From the NCBI RefSeq assembly GCF_003313465.1, contig NZ_KZ845682.1, positions 1 to 38,913 of the forward strand: a DNA stretch of 38,913 nucleotides. Direction: 5' to 3'. The position numbers and the translations under genes are program-made. This stretch comes from Thermoflavimicrobium daqui. Lineage in GTDB: Bacteria > Bacillota > Bacilli > Thermoactinomycetales > Thermoactinomycetaceae. Shown piece after piece: positions 25,860 to 34,592 of the stretch. The notes below the pieces were generated by a model. It was not told the origin of the DNA. It saw nothing but the letters and a program-made list of their open reading frames with translations, and ran no database searches. The stretch's first letter is position 1. Every line of letters begins with the position of its first letter.

Positions 25860-25914
25860 AGCTATACAGATGAGATCCATCCAAGTTACATGGATGGATC
25901 TCATCTGTATAGCT
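25860..25914. terminator. 24-bp perfect hairpin between convergent genes
   Basis: AGCTATACAGATGAGATCCA plus TCCA (25860-25883) is exactly complementary to 25891-25914, with a 7-base loop. It lies between the kinase remnant (+) and the 25953 gene (-). No T-run follows, so it is an unusual terminator or a remnant of a small inverted-repeat element. Confidence 0.6.
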
Positions 25915-25952
25915 AGATATATTAGAAATACTTAATAACCGTAAACGATAAA

Positions 25953-26333
25953 TTATCTTTGTAATAAGCGTTGGGCGACTTTATCAAGCGTATCACAGAT
26001 AATGGGAGAATATTTTCTTATAAAGCTTTGGAGCTCATAAAGAATAACGCCTAGTATACGTAAGATGATATTTGATTTTCCTGATGAGGCTGTGATGACA
26101 TGAGGATTCCCTTTTATCTTCCAATATAACTGATCTAGCATTCGTGAAATCGTTTCTTGGTTAAGATAGGGCTTTAATTTGGATAGTTTGTGGAATAAAT
26201 TTTGTATGAAAGCTTCCTTTGAGTTGAATGTACCACTTGATCCATCTCTAACTATATTTAAAATCCTTTGTTTAAATAAGACTTGCAGGAAATCCCCAAT
26301 TAGTTTGATTAATTTTCTAAGTAAAGAATCCAT
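25953..26333 (-). CDS. Hypothetical basic protein, 126 residues
   Basis: I do not recognise this gene. It encodes a basic, mainly helical protein with amphipathic stretches at both ends (MDSLLRKLIKLIGDFLQVLF and ILRILGVILYELQSFIRKYS) and no clear signal peptide. AAAAGGGG seven bases before ATG 26333 is a credible ribosome binding site, which is the main reason to accept it as real. It is transcribed alone, convergent to the kinase remnant. Membrane-surface binding would fit the amphipathic ends, but that is a guess. Confidence 0.6.
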   Translation of the reverse strand: MDSLLRKLIKLIGDFLQVLFKQRILNIVRDGSSGTFNSKEAFIQNLFHKLSKLKPYLNQETISRMLDQLYWKIKGNPHVITASSGKSNIILRILGVILYELQSFIRKYSPIICDTLDKVAQRLLQR

Positions 26334-26604
26334 GTTTTTTCCCCTTTTAAATGAGATTCAGAATAAATAATCGCTTTCAACAAGCTCATATTAATTGATT
26401 TTTCGGCTATTTGTTGGTGTTATTCTACACATTCCCTGTTTAAAAGTCAAATAACCTGATATCGATTCGCTAAGAAAACGTTTATGATACGGTATCAAAA
26501 CTAAATTTATTAATATTTAAGGTTAAGTTTACTTAGACTAAATATTCTTCTTTTAAAACTAGAATAGTAGACTTATTAAATTGCCCTGAAAGGTGTGTCA
26601 ATGA

Positions 26605-27486
26605 ATGAAACGTTGGTTAAAACGAACATTAGGCTTTATTACTGCACTTGGGATAGGTCTTACTCTTAGTTTTTCTCCCACTTCTGTTTCAGCAATGGGA
26701 AAAAATCAATTGCTCTCACCAGATCGAGTGATTAATGTAGCGCATCGTGGAGCCTCTGGTCATGCACCAGAGCATACTCTTTTAGCCTATGACATGGGTA
26801 AAAAGATGAAAGCGGACTATATCGAATTAGATCTTCAAATGACCAAAGATGGGCATCTGATTGCGATGCATGATGAAACACTCGATCGGACAACGAATGG
26901 ATTAGGTAGAGTGAAAGATCATACTTTGGCAGAAATTAAAAGATTAGATGCAGGCTCTTGGTTTAATAAAAAATATCCAGAGAAAGCAAATCCAGCTTAT
27001 GTAGGTTTAAAAGTTCCAACATTAGAAGAGATATTGAGCCACTTTGGACGAAGTGCTAACTACTATATCGAGACCAAAGCGCCAGAAGTATATCCAGGTA
27101 TGGAAGAAAAGCTAATTCGCTCTCTAAAAAAACATAAATTGCTTGGTAAAGGATCCAAACGAGGACAAGTCATTATTCAATCTTTTAGCCCTGATAGTCT
27201 CAAGAAGGTGCATCAATTGGACACCCAAGTACCTTTGGTACAACTCGGTAACTTCCCAATGGATAAGAAAACAATTGCAGAGTTAAAAACTTATGCCATC
27301 GGAGTCGGCCCCAATTATAAGAATATCGATCAAACTTATGTACAAAAGGTTCGACAAGCTGGTTTCTTATTACATCCATATACAGTAAATGAAAAAGAAG
27401 AGATGCATCGTTTGATTAAGTGGGGAGTAACAGGTATGTTTACTAATTTCCCGGATCGTTTATATGAAGTATTGAAGAAAAAATAA
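26605..27486 (+). CDS. glpQ: Secreted glycerophosphodiester phosphodiesterase
   Basis: A 293-residue exported enzyme that cleaves glycerophosphodiesters (and in some Bacilli teichoic-acid units) to glycerol-3-phosphate and an alcohol. Signal peptide 1-30 has a VSA cleavage site. The GDPD TIM-barrel signature is complete: [19 protein letters not shown] (H47, R48, E56), [20 protein letters not shown] (E74, D76, H89) and [11 protein letters not shown]. The C-terminal [31 protein letters not shown] is standard. Start ATG 26605 follows AAAGGTG; the ATG at 26601 is out of frame. It has its own terminator. A phosphate-starvation role is known for Bacillus GlpQ, but I see no secure Pho box. Confidence 0.93.
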   Translation: MKRWLKRTLGFITALGIGLTLSFSPTSVSAMGKNQLLSPDRVINVAHRGASGHAPEHTLLAYDMGKKMKADYIELDLQMTKDGHLIAMHDETLDRTTNGLGRVKDHTLAEIKRLDAGSWFNKKYPEKANPAYVGLKVPTLEEILSHFGRSANYYIETKAPEVYPGMEEKLIRSLKKHKLLGKGSKRGQVIIQSFSPDSLKKVHQLDTQVPLVQLGNFPMDKKTIAELKTYAIGVGPNYKNIDQTYVQKVRQAGFLLHPYTVNEKEEMHRLIKWGVTGMFTNFPDRLYEVLKKK

Positions 27487-27547
27487 GGTTGTTGCTCTAT
27501 TGAAATGAGTTCTCTCCACTATCACTTTGTTAATTTTATATAAAAAG

Positions 27548-27583
27548 TTATCCCTCTTTCTGATTACGAGAGAGGGATTTTTT
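27548..27583 (+). terminator. Terminator of glpQ
   Basis: The stem ATCCCTCTTTC-TGATTAC-GAGAGAGGGAT (one mismatch) is followed by TTTTTT, about 60 bases after the glpQ stop codon. Confidence 0.9.
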
Positions 27584-27668
27584 ACTTTACCTTAAGAAAG
27601 GGAAATCTCTTTCTAGATGAATTTTATCTATGGCAGGATAGGTATTTTGCTGATAGTAATTCCGAAAG

Positions 27669-28349
27669 CTAAAATAACCGCTTGATTGCTCGGACTTTAT
27701 CACCATCAATGGGCTCTAGAGCTTGTTCATTTCTACGTACACCTTTTCCAAAGTGGATCTCTTGTACATTGGTCGCTTTGAGAAAGTCAGGTAAAGCTGC
27801 GATGGTTAGCCCACTACCCGCTAAAATTTGGATGTGAGTATTTTCTGTCCACTGAACCAGTTGTTTCATTTGATCTACCGCATGGAGAACATTACTTTGT
27901 CCACCCGATGTCAAGATGGTTTTGATCTGTGGGAACTGAAGAAGGGTATGGAATGCTTCTTCTTGATCGGGAACCTCATCGAAAGCGCGATGAAACGTAA
28001 CATCTAATCCATCTGCTTCACTTAAGAGAAATTGAAGTGCCTCCACATTAATCTTTTGGTCTGGAGTGAGTACTCCTAGAACAATGCCATTGGCACCTAG
28101 TTTCTTAATCATTTGGATATCCTTTTGCATCGTCTTTAAGTCATCTGAGTTATAGCAAAAAGATGCACTATGAGGGTGAACCATAACATTGACTGGGATT
28201 TGAACAGCATTCACTACTTGCTCAATCAGTCCATAACTAGGGGTTAGTCCTCCCTCTAAGATTCCCGTGATCAATTCAATCCGATCTGCACCGCTTTCTT
28301 CTGCAATCTTTGCATCAGTCACATGAGTTGCGATTACTTCTAATAGCAT
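27669..28349 (-). CDS. cutC: Copper homeostasis protein CutC
   Basis: A 226-residue TIM-barrel protein of the CutC family, cytoplasmic and linked historically to copper tolerance. The start MLLEVIATHVTDAKIAEESGADRIELI and the blocks VMVHPHSASFCYNSDDLKTM, LGANGIVLGVLTPDQKIN, VTFHRAFDEV and ILTSGGQSNVLHAVDQM are family hallmarks. The frame extends four codons to a GTG, but AAGAGGTG fits ATG 28349 better. The GNAT gene lies 86 bases upstream on the same strand, so they may be co-transcribed. The real biochemical role of CutC is unsettled. Confidence 0.93.
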   Translation of the reverse strand: MLLEVIATHVTDAKIAEESGADRIELITGILEGGLTPSYGLIEQVVNAVQIPVNVMVHPHSASFCYNSDDLKTMQKDIQMIKKLGANGIVLGVLTPDQKINVEALQFLLSEADGLDVTFHRAFDEVPDQEEAFHTLLQFPQIKTILTSGGQSNVLHAVDQMKQLVQWTENTHIQILAGSGLTIAALPDFLKATNVQEIHFGKGVRRNEQALEPIDGDKVRAIKRLF

Positions 28350-28435
28350 AATTAGAGACACCTCTTCACTATTCTAATGTTAATTCATAGGTTAGCAATG
28401 AATTAAGTATAAAAGGGTATGTTCTATTAGTTCCA

Positions 28436-28969
28436 TTAGAAATCAACATCGTGTAGTCTGATAGGTGTTCGTGTTTGGTTCTCCCAGTCTGAACGAATCA
28501 TAGCATAAACGATAGAATCAAATAATTGATCCCCTTGTTCCCATGCTTGACGATGATATCCTTCTTTGATATATCCGCAATTGTAGAGAGTTTTTCGCAT
28601 AGCAAAATTATCAACACGTGTATGAGCCTCTATTCGAATCAAATGGGGATAATGGGTAAATGCATAATGAGTCAGCCATTGAAGAGCTTGCTTTCCAAAT
28701 CCTTTTCCACGATAATTATGGCGAATTCTTAGATCGAATAAAGCAATTGAATCCAGCAAATCAAATAAACGGATTAAACCAATATTTTGTTCATGGTATT
28801 GTAGCCAAATGGTTTTTACACTATCCCCTGTATAATAGTGATTCATAAAAGCTTCCCGGATCTGTGTTGGACTTGGAGCTTCTATCCCGTGAAAAGGCCA
28901 GTTTTCGGACGTAAGAAACTCAATAAGTTCATCTATTTCATCTTTTACTACATGAAAATGGATCGTCAT
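28436..28969 (-). CDS. GNAT-family N-acetyltransferase
   Basis: A 177-residue acetyl-CoA-dependent transferase. The core beta-strand DSIALFDLRI is followed by the acetyl-CoA loop HNYRGKGFGKQAL (the R-x-x-G-x-G motif) and the helix, then RIEAHTRVDNFAMRKTLYNCGYIKEG, the RimJ/RimL-like C-terminal pattern in which the bound peptide or amine is acetylated. The N-terminal 60 residues vary in this family. ATG 28969 has a modest AGGGG site. The substrate is not predictable. It is probably expressed with cutC, which follows. Confidence 0.88.
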   Translation of the reverse strand: MTIHFHVVKDEIDELIEFLTSENWPFHGIEAPSPTQIREAFMNHYYTGDSVKTIWLQYHEQNIGLIRLFDLLDSIALFDLRIRHNYRGKGFGKQALQWLTHYAFTHYPHLIRIEAHTRVDNFAMRKTLYNCGYIKEGYHRQAWEQGDQLFDSIVYAMIRSDWENQTRTPIRLHDVDF

Positions 28970-29438
28970 TTTTTTAACCCCTAATCTAGTAGGAAGAGTA
29001 GAATAATAGGATCATTGTATCAAAAATAAGGAGTTCAGTATATATTCAACATGTTGCATAACTTGATTCAAAACCTAGATCATTCCTAGACGAAGCCGCG
29101 AATCTTTTTGTGTAGGATCGACTTTTGACTGATAAGTTCATAGGAGTGGTAAGCGGGTTTTTTAGAAGAAAACATCTGATAAAAGCATATAAAGAGTGAT
29201 TGGAAGCTTGTACAAAAAAGTTAGTGATCAATCGATTGATACTTCACTATGAAAAATAGATATTTACATAAATAAACTGAATGAGACGATATCATAAATA
29301 ATTTAGGAAATATGACTATTTCTTTTTTGGTTAAATCGGAATATTGTTTAATAGGTTATAACCCGAACAAATCAGGGTTTTTCGGAAGAGGGGCAGATTC
29401 TCTTTTTGTTATAAAAACATGACCAAGGAGTGAACGAT
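28970..29438. other. Intergenic region with a dispersed repeat copy
   Basis: No supported gene lies between the divergent GNAT and phospholipase genes. The repeat at 29075-29127 is the only clear element. A minus-strand open frame at 29046-29231 overlaps the repeat, has no ribosome binding site and is not called. I saw no PlcR-type box before the phospholipase gene. Confidence 0.5.
29075..29127. repeat. Dispersed repeat, copy B
   Basis: CTAGATCATTCCTAGACGA, then CGCGAATCTTTTTGTGTAGG and GACTTTTG, aligns with copy A at 5844-5899 in the same order and orientation, roughly 80% by eye with a small gap. Confidence 0.6.
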
Positions 29439-30296
29439 TTGAAACTAAGGGGAATAAGTTTATGTTGGACGATCATTTTCTCTTTGCTAATGTTGGGCTT
29501 TCCAATACCCATGATTCTGGGAATGGGGAAAACTGAATCACCATATCCACAATGGAATACAGGAAAACCTCATGAAGCAACAAATAATACTCATTTATGG
29601 ATTGTACAGCATGCGATAGAACTTATGCAGCGAAATGTAGGCTCTCCTGTTGAACAGTCTGAGTTAGATTTATTAAAAAAATGGCAACGAGATTGGGAGC
29701 AAGGCTTATATGATGCTGATCATAAAGCGAAGTACAACGATCATTTTACTTTTGCCTCACATTTTTATGATCCCGATAAGGGTCAAACATATATTCCAGA
29801 CAAAGAGCATGCGAAAGATGCCGGATCAAAATATTTTAAGCAAGCAGGGGATTCTTATCAGAAAGGAGAATACAAACAGGCATTTTATTTACTAGGATTA
29901 TCACTCCATTTTTTTACAGATCTAACACAACCGATGCATGCAGCAAATTTCACCAATCTAGATAAGCCGACAAGTTACCATACTTTATTTGAAGATTATA
30001 CAGAATCGATACAAGAGGATTACACTGTTAAGGATAAAGAGGCTTTTTGGAACTGGCAAAGCTCTAAAGATCCAGCCATCTGGTTGCACGCAGCTGCAGT
30101 CCAAGCTAAAAAAGATTTTCCTCCGATTGTGACTAGTGAAATCAAGCAATGGGTGGAAGAAGGTAAAAAGGGTCAAAAGGATTCGGAAAGAAAGTGGAAG
30201 CAAGCAGTAAAACCAGTCATTGGAAAAAGATTAGATGAAGCACAACGTATTACTGCAGGTTATATTCACCTGTGGTTCCAACTTTATATAAAATAA
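29439..30296 (+). CDS. plc: Zinc-dependent phospholipase C
   Basis: A 285-residue secreted phosphatidylcholine-type phospholipase C, very similar to the Bacillus cereus enzyme. All nine zinc ligands align at the same spacing: W39 (the mature N-terminus), H52, D94, H108 (FASHFYDPD), H157 (LSLHF), D161, H167 (QPMHAANFTNL), H181 and E185. The pre-sequence of about 38 residues comprises a membrane-spanning signal plus a short propeptide, with processing expected before QW|N-type Trp. AAGGAG followed eight bases later by TTG 29439 decides the start; the GTG at 29430 overlaps that site. It releases diacylglycerol and phosphocholine outside the cell, so it may work alongside GlpQ in lipid and phosphate scavenging. 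Confidence 0.94.
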   Translation: MKLRGISLCWTIIFSLLMLGFPIPMILGMGKTESPYPQWNTGKPHEATNNTHLWIVQHAIELMQRNVGSPVEQSELDLLKKWQRDWEQGLYDADHKAKYNDHFTFASHFYDPDKGQTYIPDKEHAKDAGSKYFKQAGDSYQKGEYKQAFYLLGLSLHFFTDLTQPMHAANFTNLDKPTSYHTLFEDYTESIQEDYTVKDKEAFWNWQSSKDPAIWLHAAAVQAKKDFPPIVTSEIKQWVEEGKKGQKDSERKWKQAVKPVIGKRLDEAQRITAGYIHLWFQLYIK

Positions 30297-30319
30297 TCTT
30301 ATCATTCATTGAAAGTTAC

Positions 30320-30366
30320 AGTTCGTTATTCATCCTATTCTTTTGGATAACGAACTCTATTTTTTG
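30320..30366 (+). terminator. Terminator of the phospholipase gene
   Basis: AGTTCGTTAT (30320-30329) pairs with ATAACGAACT (30347-30356) and is followed by CTATTTTTTG, 24 bases after the stop codon. The left arm and loop share TTCGTTATTCATC with the hairpin at 37458-37492. Confidence 0.85.
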
Positions 30367-30580
30367 AATAATCGGATAAATAATTGGATTTAAATGGCAT
30401 CCCATCTAAATTATATCTAAACTTAAAGTGATAAGGGGAGTTATTTTATAAATATGGCAGGTTTTTTTGATATAGGTAACGAAATATATTATGTATTTTA
30501 TCTACTTTAAATATTGATTAATGAAAGGAGGTTATTTTTCTTAATAATATTTTATTCTTTAAATAAAGAGGGAGGCAGAG

Positions 30581-32188
30581 ATGACAAAATCTATATTTTC
30601 GCTAAAAAATATGATCTGCTTTTTTCTCGCTGCGATCCTTACGATGACACTTCTAACCGTAAATATTGGAGTGGCACAAAGTAAAAAAGAGGTGCAAGGG
30701 AATAAAAGTAGTAACGAAAATACAACATGGGTCAAAAGACAGCTTCGCGCTGTGTGGATTCCTAGTGTCTTAAATATAAGCTGGCCTTCTAAAACAGGTT
30801 TAAGTAAAGAAGAGCAAAAAGCAGAAATGATTAAGCTATTGGATGAGGCAAAGGCGATGGGAATGAATGCTGTGGTAATCCAGATTCGCCCGACTGCGGA
30901 TGCCTTCTATCCATCGAAGATAAATCCTTGGTCCAAATATCTATCTGGCAAGCAAGGAGAAAATCCTGGTTATGATCCACTTGCTTTTATGTTAAATGAA
31001 GCACATAAACGAAACTTAGAATTCCACGCTTGGTTTAATCCTTATCGAATTAGTATGGATACTAATTTAGAGGCTTTAGTTCCTGATCATCCAGCGAAGA
31101 AAAATCCTGATTGGGTTGTCTCTTATGGTGGGAAGCTCTATTTTAATCCAGGAATTCCTGAAGTGAAGCAACATGTTATTGATAGCGTGATGGAAGTTGT
31201 CAAAAAATATGATATTGATGCTGTGCACTTTGATGATTATTTCTATCCTTATCCTGTAGCGGGTCAAGAATTCCCAGATGAAGAGCTATATCAAAAATAC
31301 GGGGCGGGAAAATTTGAGAGTAAACACGATTGGCGTAGACATAACATTAATATGTTAGTCAAAGAGGTATCTACAGCAATTAAAAAAGAAAAGTCTTATG
31401 TGAAGTTTGGTATTAGCCCATTTGGGATTTGGAGAAATAAAAGTAGTGACCCGACTGGTTCGGATACAAGAGGCTCGCAAAGCTATGAAACGATCTATGC
31501 AGACACACGTACTTGGATTCAAAATGAGTGGCTGGACTATGTAACCCCACAGATATACTGGAATCGAGGCTTAGCCGTTGCTGACTATGAGAAGTTAGTT
31601 CCATGGTGGGAAAATGAGGTCAAAGGAAAGAATGTACAACTTTACATTGGACAAGCCGCTTACAAAATTGGGACAGAGTCACCACCTGCATGGATGGATC
31701 CTGAAGAAATGCCAAATCAGTTAAAATTAAATATGCAATATCCAGATGTAAAAGGAAGCATGTTTTTTAGTGTAACGGATTTACTAGCAAATCGTTTAAA
31801 TTTTAAAGACCGTCTAAGTCAAGACTTATATAAGTATCCAGCTCTTGTTCCAACCATGCCATGGCTTGATGCTAAACCTCCTAAAGCACCGACCATTCAT
31901 ACAGCCCTACGAACTCCAAAAGGTGTTTCTCTCGTATGGAACGATCATCCTCGTAGTGATGCAACGTACTATACAGTATACCGGTTTAAAAAGGGAGAAA
32001 AAATAGATTTTGAAAATCCACAGCATCTGATTCATACAGTGCGACGGAGTAGTAAGACAAGTTTAGTACAAGTTTATACGGATAAGAGTGCCAAGTCCGA
32101 TGAAAAGTATATTTACTATGTAACAGCAGTTGATCGTTTACACAATGAAAGTAAACCAAGTAATCCGAAAAGTGTAAAAGACAAGTAA
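30581..32188 (+). CDS. Secreted GHL10/DUF187 glycoside hydrolase-like protein (YngK-like)
   Basis: A 535-residue exported protein. The signal peptide is about 1-32. The catalytic-type domain (about 45-400) opens with RQLRAVWIPSVLNISWPSKTG, then GMNAVVIQIRPTADAFYPSK, FHAWFNPYRIS, YFNPGIPEVKQHVIDSVMEV, DAVHFDDYFYPYP and YVTPQIYWNRG, the pattern of GHL10 (DUF187) proteins such as B. subtilis YngK. A C-terminal fibronectin-III-like domain (about 425-530) follows. Homologues act on cell-wall or extracellular polysaccharide; substrate data are scarce. GGGAGG precedes ATG 30581. A second, apparently unused AAAGGAGGT lies about 57 bases upstream. Confidence 0.9.
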   Translation: MTKSIFSLKNMICFFLAAILTMTLLTVNIGVAQSKKEVQGNKSSNENTTWVKRQLRAVWIPSVLNISWPSKTGLSKEEQKAEMIKLLDEAKAMGMNAVVIQIRPTADAFYPSKINPWSKYLSGKQGENPGYDPLAFMLNEAHKRNLEFHAWFNPYRISMDTNLEALVPDHPAKKNPDWVVSYGGKLYFNPGIPEVKQHVIDSVMEVVKKYDIDAVHFDDYFYPYPVAGQEFPDEELYQKYGAGKFESKHDWRRHNINMLVKEVSTAIKKEKSYVKFGISPFGIWRNKSSDPTGSDTRGSQSYETIYADTRTWIQNEWLDYVTPQIYWNRGLAVADYEKLVPWWENEVKGKNVQLYIGQAAYKIGTESPPAWMDPEEMPNQLKLNMQYPDVKGSMFFSVTDLLANRLNFKDRLSQDLYKYPALVPTMPWLDAKPPKAPTIHTALRTPKGVSLVWNDHPRSDATYYTVYRFKKGEKIDFENPQHLIHTVRRSSKTSLVQVYTDKSAKSDEKYIYYVTAVDRLHNESKPSNPKSVKDK

Positions 32189-32221
32189 TTTTTCACAAGG
32201 TAATAATAAGTCTTCTATCTG

Positions 32222-32301
32222 ATGGAATGAGCAGAAGCGGACTCGGACTCATCCTTGCCAGACATCATCAGTCACGTGGCAAAAACATGCACTCACTCCA
32301 T
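32222..32301 (+). other. Possible structured RNA or 3'UTR element
   Basis: An outer stem ATGGAATGAG/CTCACTCCAT (32222-32231 with 32292-32301, one mismatch) encloses TTGCCA/TGGCAA (32255-32260 with 32277-32282) and a GAC/GTC inner pair. It precedes a terminator by about 40 bases. It matches no Rfam family I can recall; an mRNA 3' element or independent RNA is possible. Confidence 0.35.
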
Positions 32302-32339
32302 TCTAATATGATGCAAATTCAACAGCCCTGAATAAGTCT

Positions 32340-32388
32340 ATTAGCTGGTTTCTAAATAAAATGAAATTTGGAAACCAGCTATTTTTTG
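32340..32388 (+). terminator. Terminator downstream of the GHL10 gene
   Basis: TAGCTGGTTTC (32342-32352) pairs with GAAACCAGCTA (32371-32381), followed by TTTTTTG. It lies 150 bases after the GHL10 stop codon and would also end the structured segment at 32222-32301. Confidence 0.9.
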
Positions 32389-32850
32389 TTTCATAATCAT
32401 AAAATATGTGATCAATTGAACATTTGTGAAAAGAGCTATTTTGTTCATCATGATACATCATGGTTAAAAAATGGAATCTGTATCTTGGTTGACTTGTCCA
32501 TCTGTGTGAAACAATAAACGGAAAAAAGTTGGCTGAAGAAAGAATATCATATAAAATAGAAGAGACAGACGTACCTGATTACATAAATATTTCTAGGATG
32601 GCTAACTCAAACCTAGAAGTATAGATAAAATTGCTAGTCTATCCTTATTTTATATTTCGAAAGGAGGGAAACTGCTACAAAGCATAGAAATGATCCCCCA
32701 GATGAAAACGAAGTTTAAATTCAATCCAAGATACTCGTAGGTTAAATAGATACCTGTAGAGTGGATAGAGTCGCAAGGCAGTTTACAATGAAACAGGGAT
32801 TTTTTAGTTATAGGGATATTTTTTCTATGTTTTTCGTAGCAGGTTTACTC
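32389..32850 (+). other. Long leader upstream of trxB with an orphan ribosome binding site
   Basis: No gene is clear here. Small hairpins TCTAGG/CCTAGA (32592-32617) and ATAGA/TCTAT (32621-32642) precede a strong AAAGGAGGG at 32660-32668. The only frame near it is ATG 32690 (16 codons, spacing too long). A longer frame running into trxB from 32761 has no ribosome binding site and is judged non-coding. Confidence 0.4.
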
Positions 32851-33804
32851 ATGAATAAAGTAGTCGTACTAGGAACAGGACCAGCTGGTCTTACAGCAGC
32901 TATTTATTTAGCACGTGCTAATATGTCACCGCTCGTGATTGAAGGATCAGAGCCAGGTGGACAACTTACAACCACTACAGATGTAGAAAATTTCCCTGGT
33001 TTCCCAAATGGGATTATGGGACCAGAGTTAATGGATAATATGCGTAAACAAGCAGAGCGTTTCGGAGCAAAATTCCAGCGTGGTTGGGTAAAAAAAGTAG
33101 ATCTATCGAATCGCCCTTTTAAACTATTTGTAGGATCAGATGTGATCGAGACTGAAGCACTAATTATTTCTACAGGTGCTTCAGCGAAACTACTCGGAAT
33201 CCCACAAGAACGAGAAAACATCGGTCAAGGTGTTAGCACTTGTGCAACTTGTGATGGTTTCTTCTTTAGAGGTAAAAAGATTATCGTAGTGGGGGGCGGA
33301 GATTCGGCGATGGAAGAAGCCATTTTCTTAACAAAATTTGCCTCCGAAGTACAAGTGGTTCATCGCCGTGATCAGCTACGCGCTTCGAAAATAATGCAAG
33401 ATCGTGCAAAAGCAAATGAAAAGATCTCATGGCATTTTAATCGTACCCCACTTGAAGTGATTCGGGGAGAAAGTGGTGTAAGTGGGTTAAAGGTTCGTAA
33501 TAACGAAACAGGTGAAGAAGAGATAATTGAAGCAGAAGGGATCTTTATCGCAATTGGACACCAACCTAATACGGCATTCCTTGAAGGTCAAGTGAAAACA
33601 GATGCATTAGGCTATATCGTGGTAGAGCCTGGTACTACACGTACGAATGTACCTGGTGTATTCGCTTGTGGTGATGTACAAGATCACGTTTATCGTCAAG
33701 CTATTACTGCCGCTGGAACCGGATGTATGGCTGCTCTTGATTGTGAACGGTACTTAGAGGGAAGTGCAACACAAGATTGGAGCCATAGCACTACACAAAA
33801 GTAA
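32851..33804 (+). CDS. trxB: Thioredoxin-disulfide reductase
   Basis: A 317-residue FAD enzyme that passes electrons from NADPH to thioredoxin. The FAD-binding [16 protein letters not shown] (8-23), [17 protein letters not shown], redox-active CATC (131-134), NADPH-binding [12 protein letters not shown] (147-158), the HRRDQLRA loop and the C-terminal [23 protein letters not shown] (second FAD contact) are all present. Family alignment puts the start at [11 protein letters not shown] (32851); its ribosome binding site is weak, and an in-frame ATG at 32827 is an alternative. It lies shortly before the ribonucleotide reductase operon, whose disulfide it can help recycle through thioredoxin. Confidence 0.95.
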   Translation: MNKVVVLGTGPAGLTAAIYLARANMSPLVIEGSEPGGQLTTTTDVENFPGFPNGIMGPELMDNMRKQAERFGAKFQRGWVKKVDLSNRPFKLFVGSDVIETEALIISTGASAKLLGIPQERENIGQGVSTCATCDGFFFRGKKIIVVGGGDSAMEEAIFLTKFASEVQVVHRRDQLRASKIMQDRAKANEKISWHFNRTPLEVIRGESGVSGLKVRNNETGEEEIIEAEGIFIAIGHQPNTAFLEGQVKTDALGYIVVEPGTTRTNVPGVFACGDVQDHVYRQAITAAGTGCMAALDCERYLEGSATQDWSHSTTQK

Positions 33805-33852
33805 ATTCTAGATAAAATGGTTGATAAAAAGCTGCTGATTTCATGATAATTG

Positions 33853-33959
33853 CCGACAGGAGACTCGCCTTTTTAAAGGCATAGAGGATGGCTGCGTTTC
33901 CCAGTACCCCTTCTTTTTAGGGGTGCTTAGGGAAACAATATTCTCTGTGCCTACTGTCG
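33853..33959 (+). other. Left-end structured segment of the tnpB element
   Basis: Nested complementarity: CGACAG/CTGTCG (33854-33859 with 33954-33959) encloses GCCTTT/AAAGGC (33867-33880), and GGCATAGAG/CTCTGTGCC (33878-33886 with 33943-33951, one G-U pair) encloses GTTTCCC/GGGAAAC (33896-33902 with 33930-33936), which in turn encloses ACCCCT/AGGGGT. This looks like the subterminal fold of an IS200/IS605-type left end or a riboswitch-like RNA. It lies about 90 bases before the tnpB remnant. Confidence 0.5.
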
Positions 33960-34047
33960 TTCTCTCCTTTTGAAAAATATAATTAGTTACTTTATCTTCA
34001 CTAGATATTATGATAAAAATATTTTTAGTGAAGAGAAGGTGGAATAG

Positions 34048-34592
34048 TTGGAAATAACAATTACTGCAAAGATAAAGATTTGTCCAAATATGGACCAGGT
34101 CCAATTACTTAAAGAAACACTCAGCGCTTATAAGAACGGGTGCAACTTTTTATCTGGTGTTGTGTTTGAAACCAAAAATCTAGTCCAAGCAAAATTACAT
34201 AAAGTCACATATGGAGAATTGCGTTCTGTATACAATCTACGCTCCCAAATGGCTCAATCTGTTATGAAAACGGTGATTGCACGCTATAAGTCTGCTCAAT
34301 CGAATGTAAACGTGATCGTTGGTATACTGTAAGCTGGGCATTCTTTCAGCTTTGCCAGATGATCGAGTACAAGGCAAAAATGAATCAATCTACAGTGATT
34401 TTTGTCGATCCCGCTTATACTTCTCAAACTTGTCCAAAATGTGGTCACACAGAGAAAGCGAACCGAAATAAGAAAAAGAACATCTTCCAATGTCGAACTT
34501 GTCAATATATTTCCAATGATGATCGTATTGGAGCGATGAACCTGCACCGCAAGGGAATTGAGTACCTAGTTGCAGGGACTACATCAGCATGA
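34048..34592 (+). pseudogene. tnpB: TnpB (IS200/IS605 family) with internal deletion
   Basis: The N-terminal about 90 residues (ITITAKIKICPNMDQVQLLK, ACNF-like NGCNFLSGVVF, KLHKVTYGELR, LRSQMAQSVMKTVIARYK) and the C-terminal about 90 (SWAFFQLCQMIEYKAKMNQS, FVDPAYTSQTCPKCGH, IFQCRTCQYISNDDRIGAMN) of TnpB are both present but in different frames, joined near 34310. The centre is gone, including the RuvC-I Asp and RuvC-II Glu, perhaps 190 codons. The zinc ribbon (two CxxC pairs) and RuvC-III Asp remain. It cannot be an active nuclease. The TTG start at 34048 follows GAAGGTGG. Confidence 0.88.

Noticed and set aside
26472-26488. cre-like AGAAAACGTTTATG upstream of glpQ
   Set aside because: Only the central AACGTT is palindromic; three consensus positions fail, unlike the perfect site at 7539-7552.
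26517-26560. Possible Pho boxes upstream of glpQ
   Set aside because: TTAAG/TTTAC-like hexamers occur, but their phasing does not fit regular 11-bp PhoP repeats, and the region is too AT-rich for the match to mean much.
29046-29231. 61-codon minus-strand frame
   Set aside because: Overlaps the dispersed repeat, lacks a ribosome binding site and shows no recognisable protein pattern.
32255-32285. Hammerhead-like CTGATGA on the minus strand near 32265
   Set aside because: The GAAA core and the stem order required for a hammerhead ribozyme are absent.
32761-32850. N-terminal extension of trxB from 32761
   Set aside because: Thirty extra codons with no ribosome binding site and no counterpart in the family; thioredoxin reductases start at the [11 protein letters not shown] segment.
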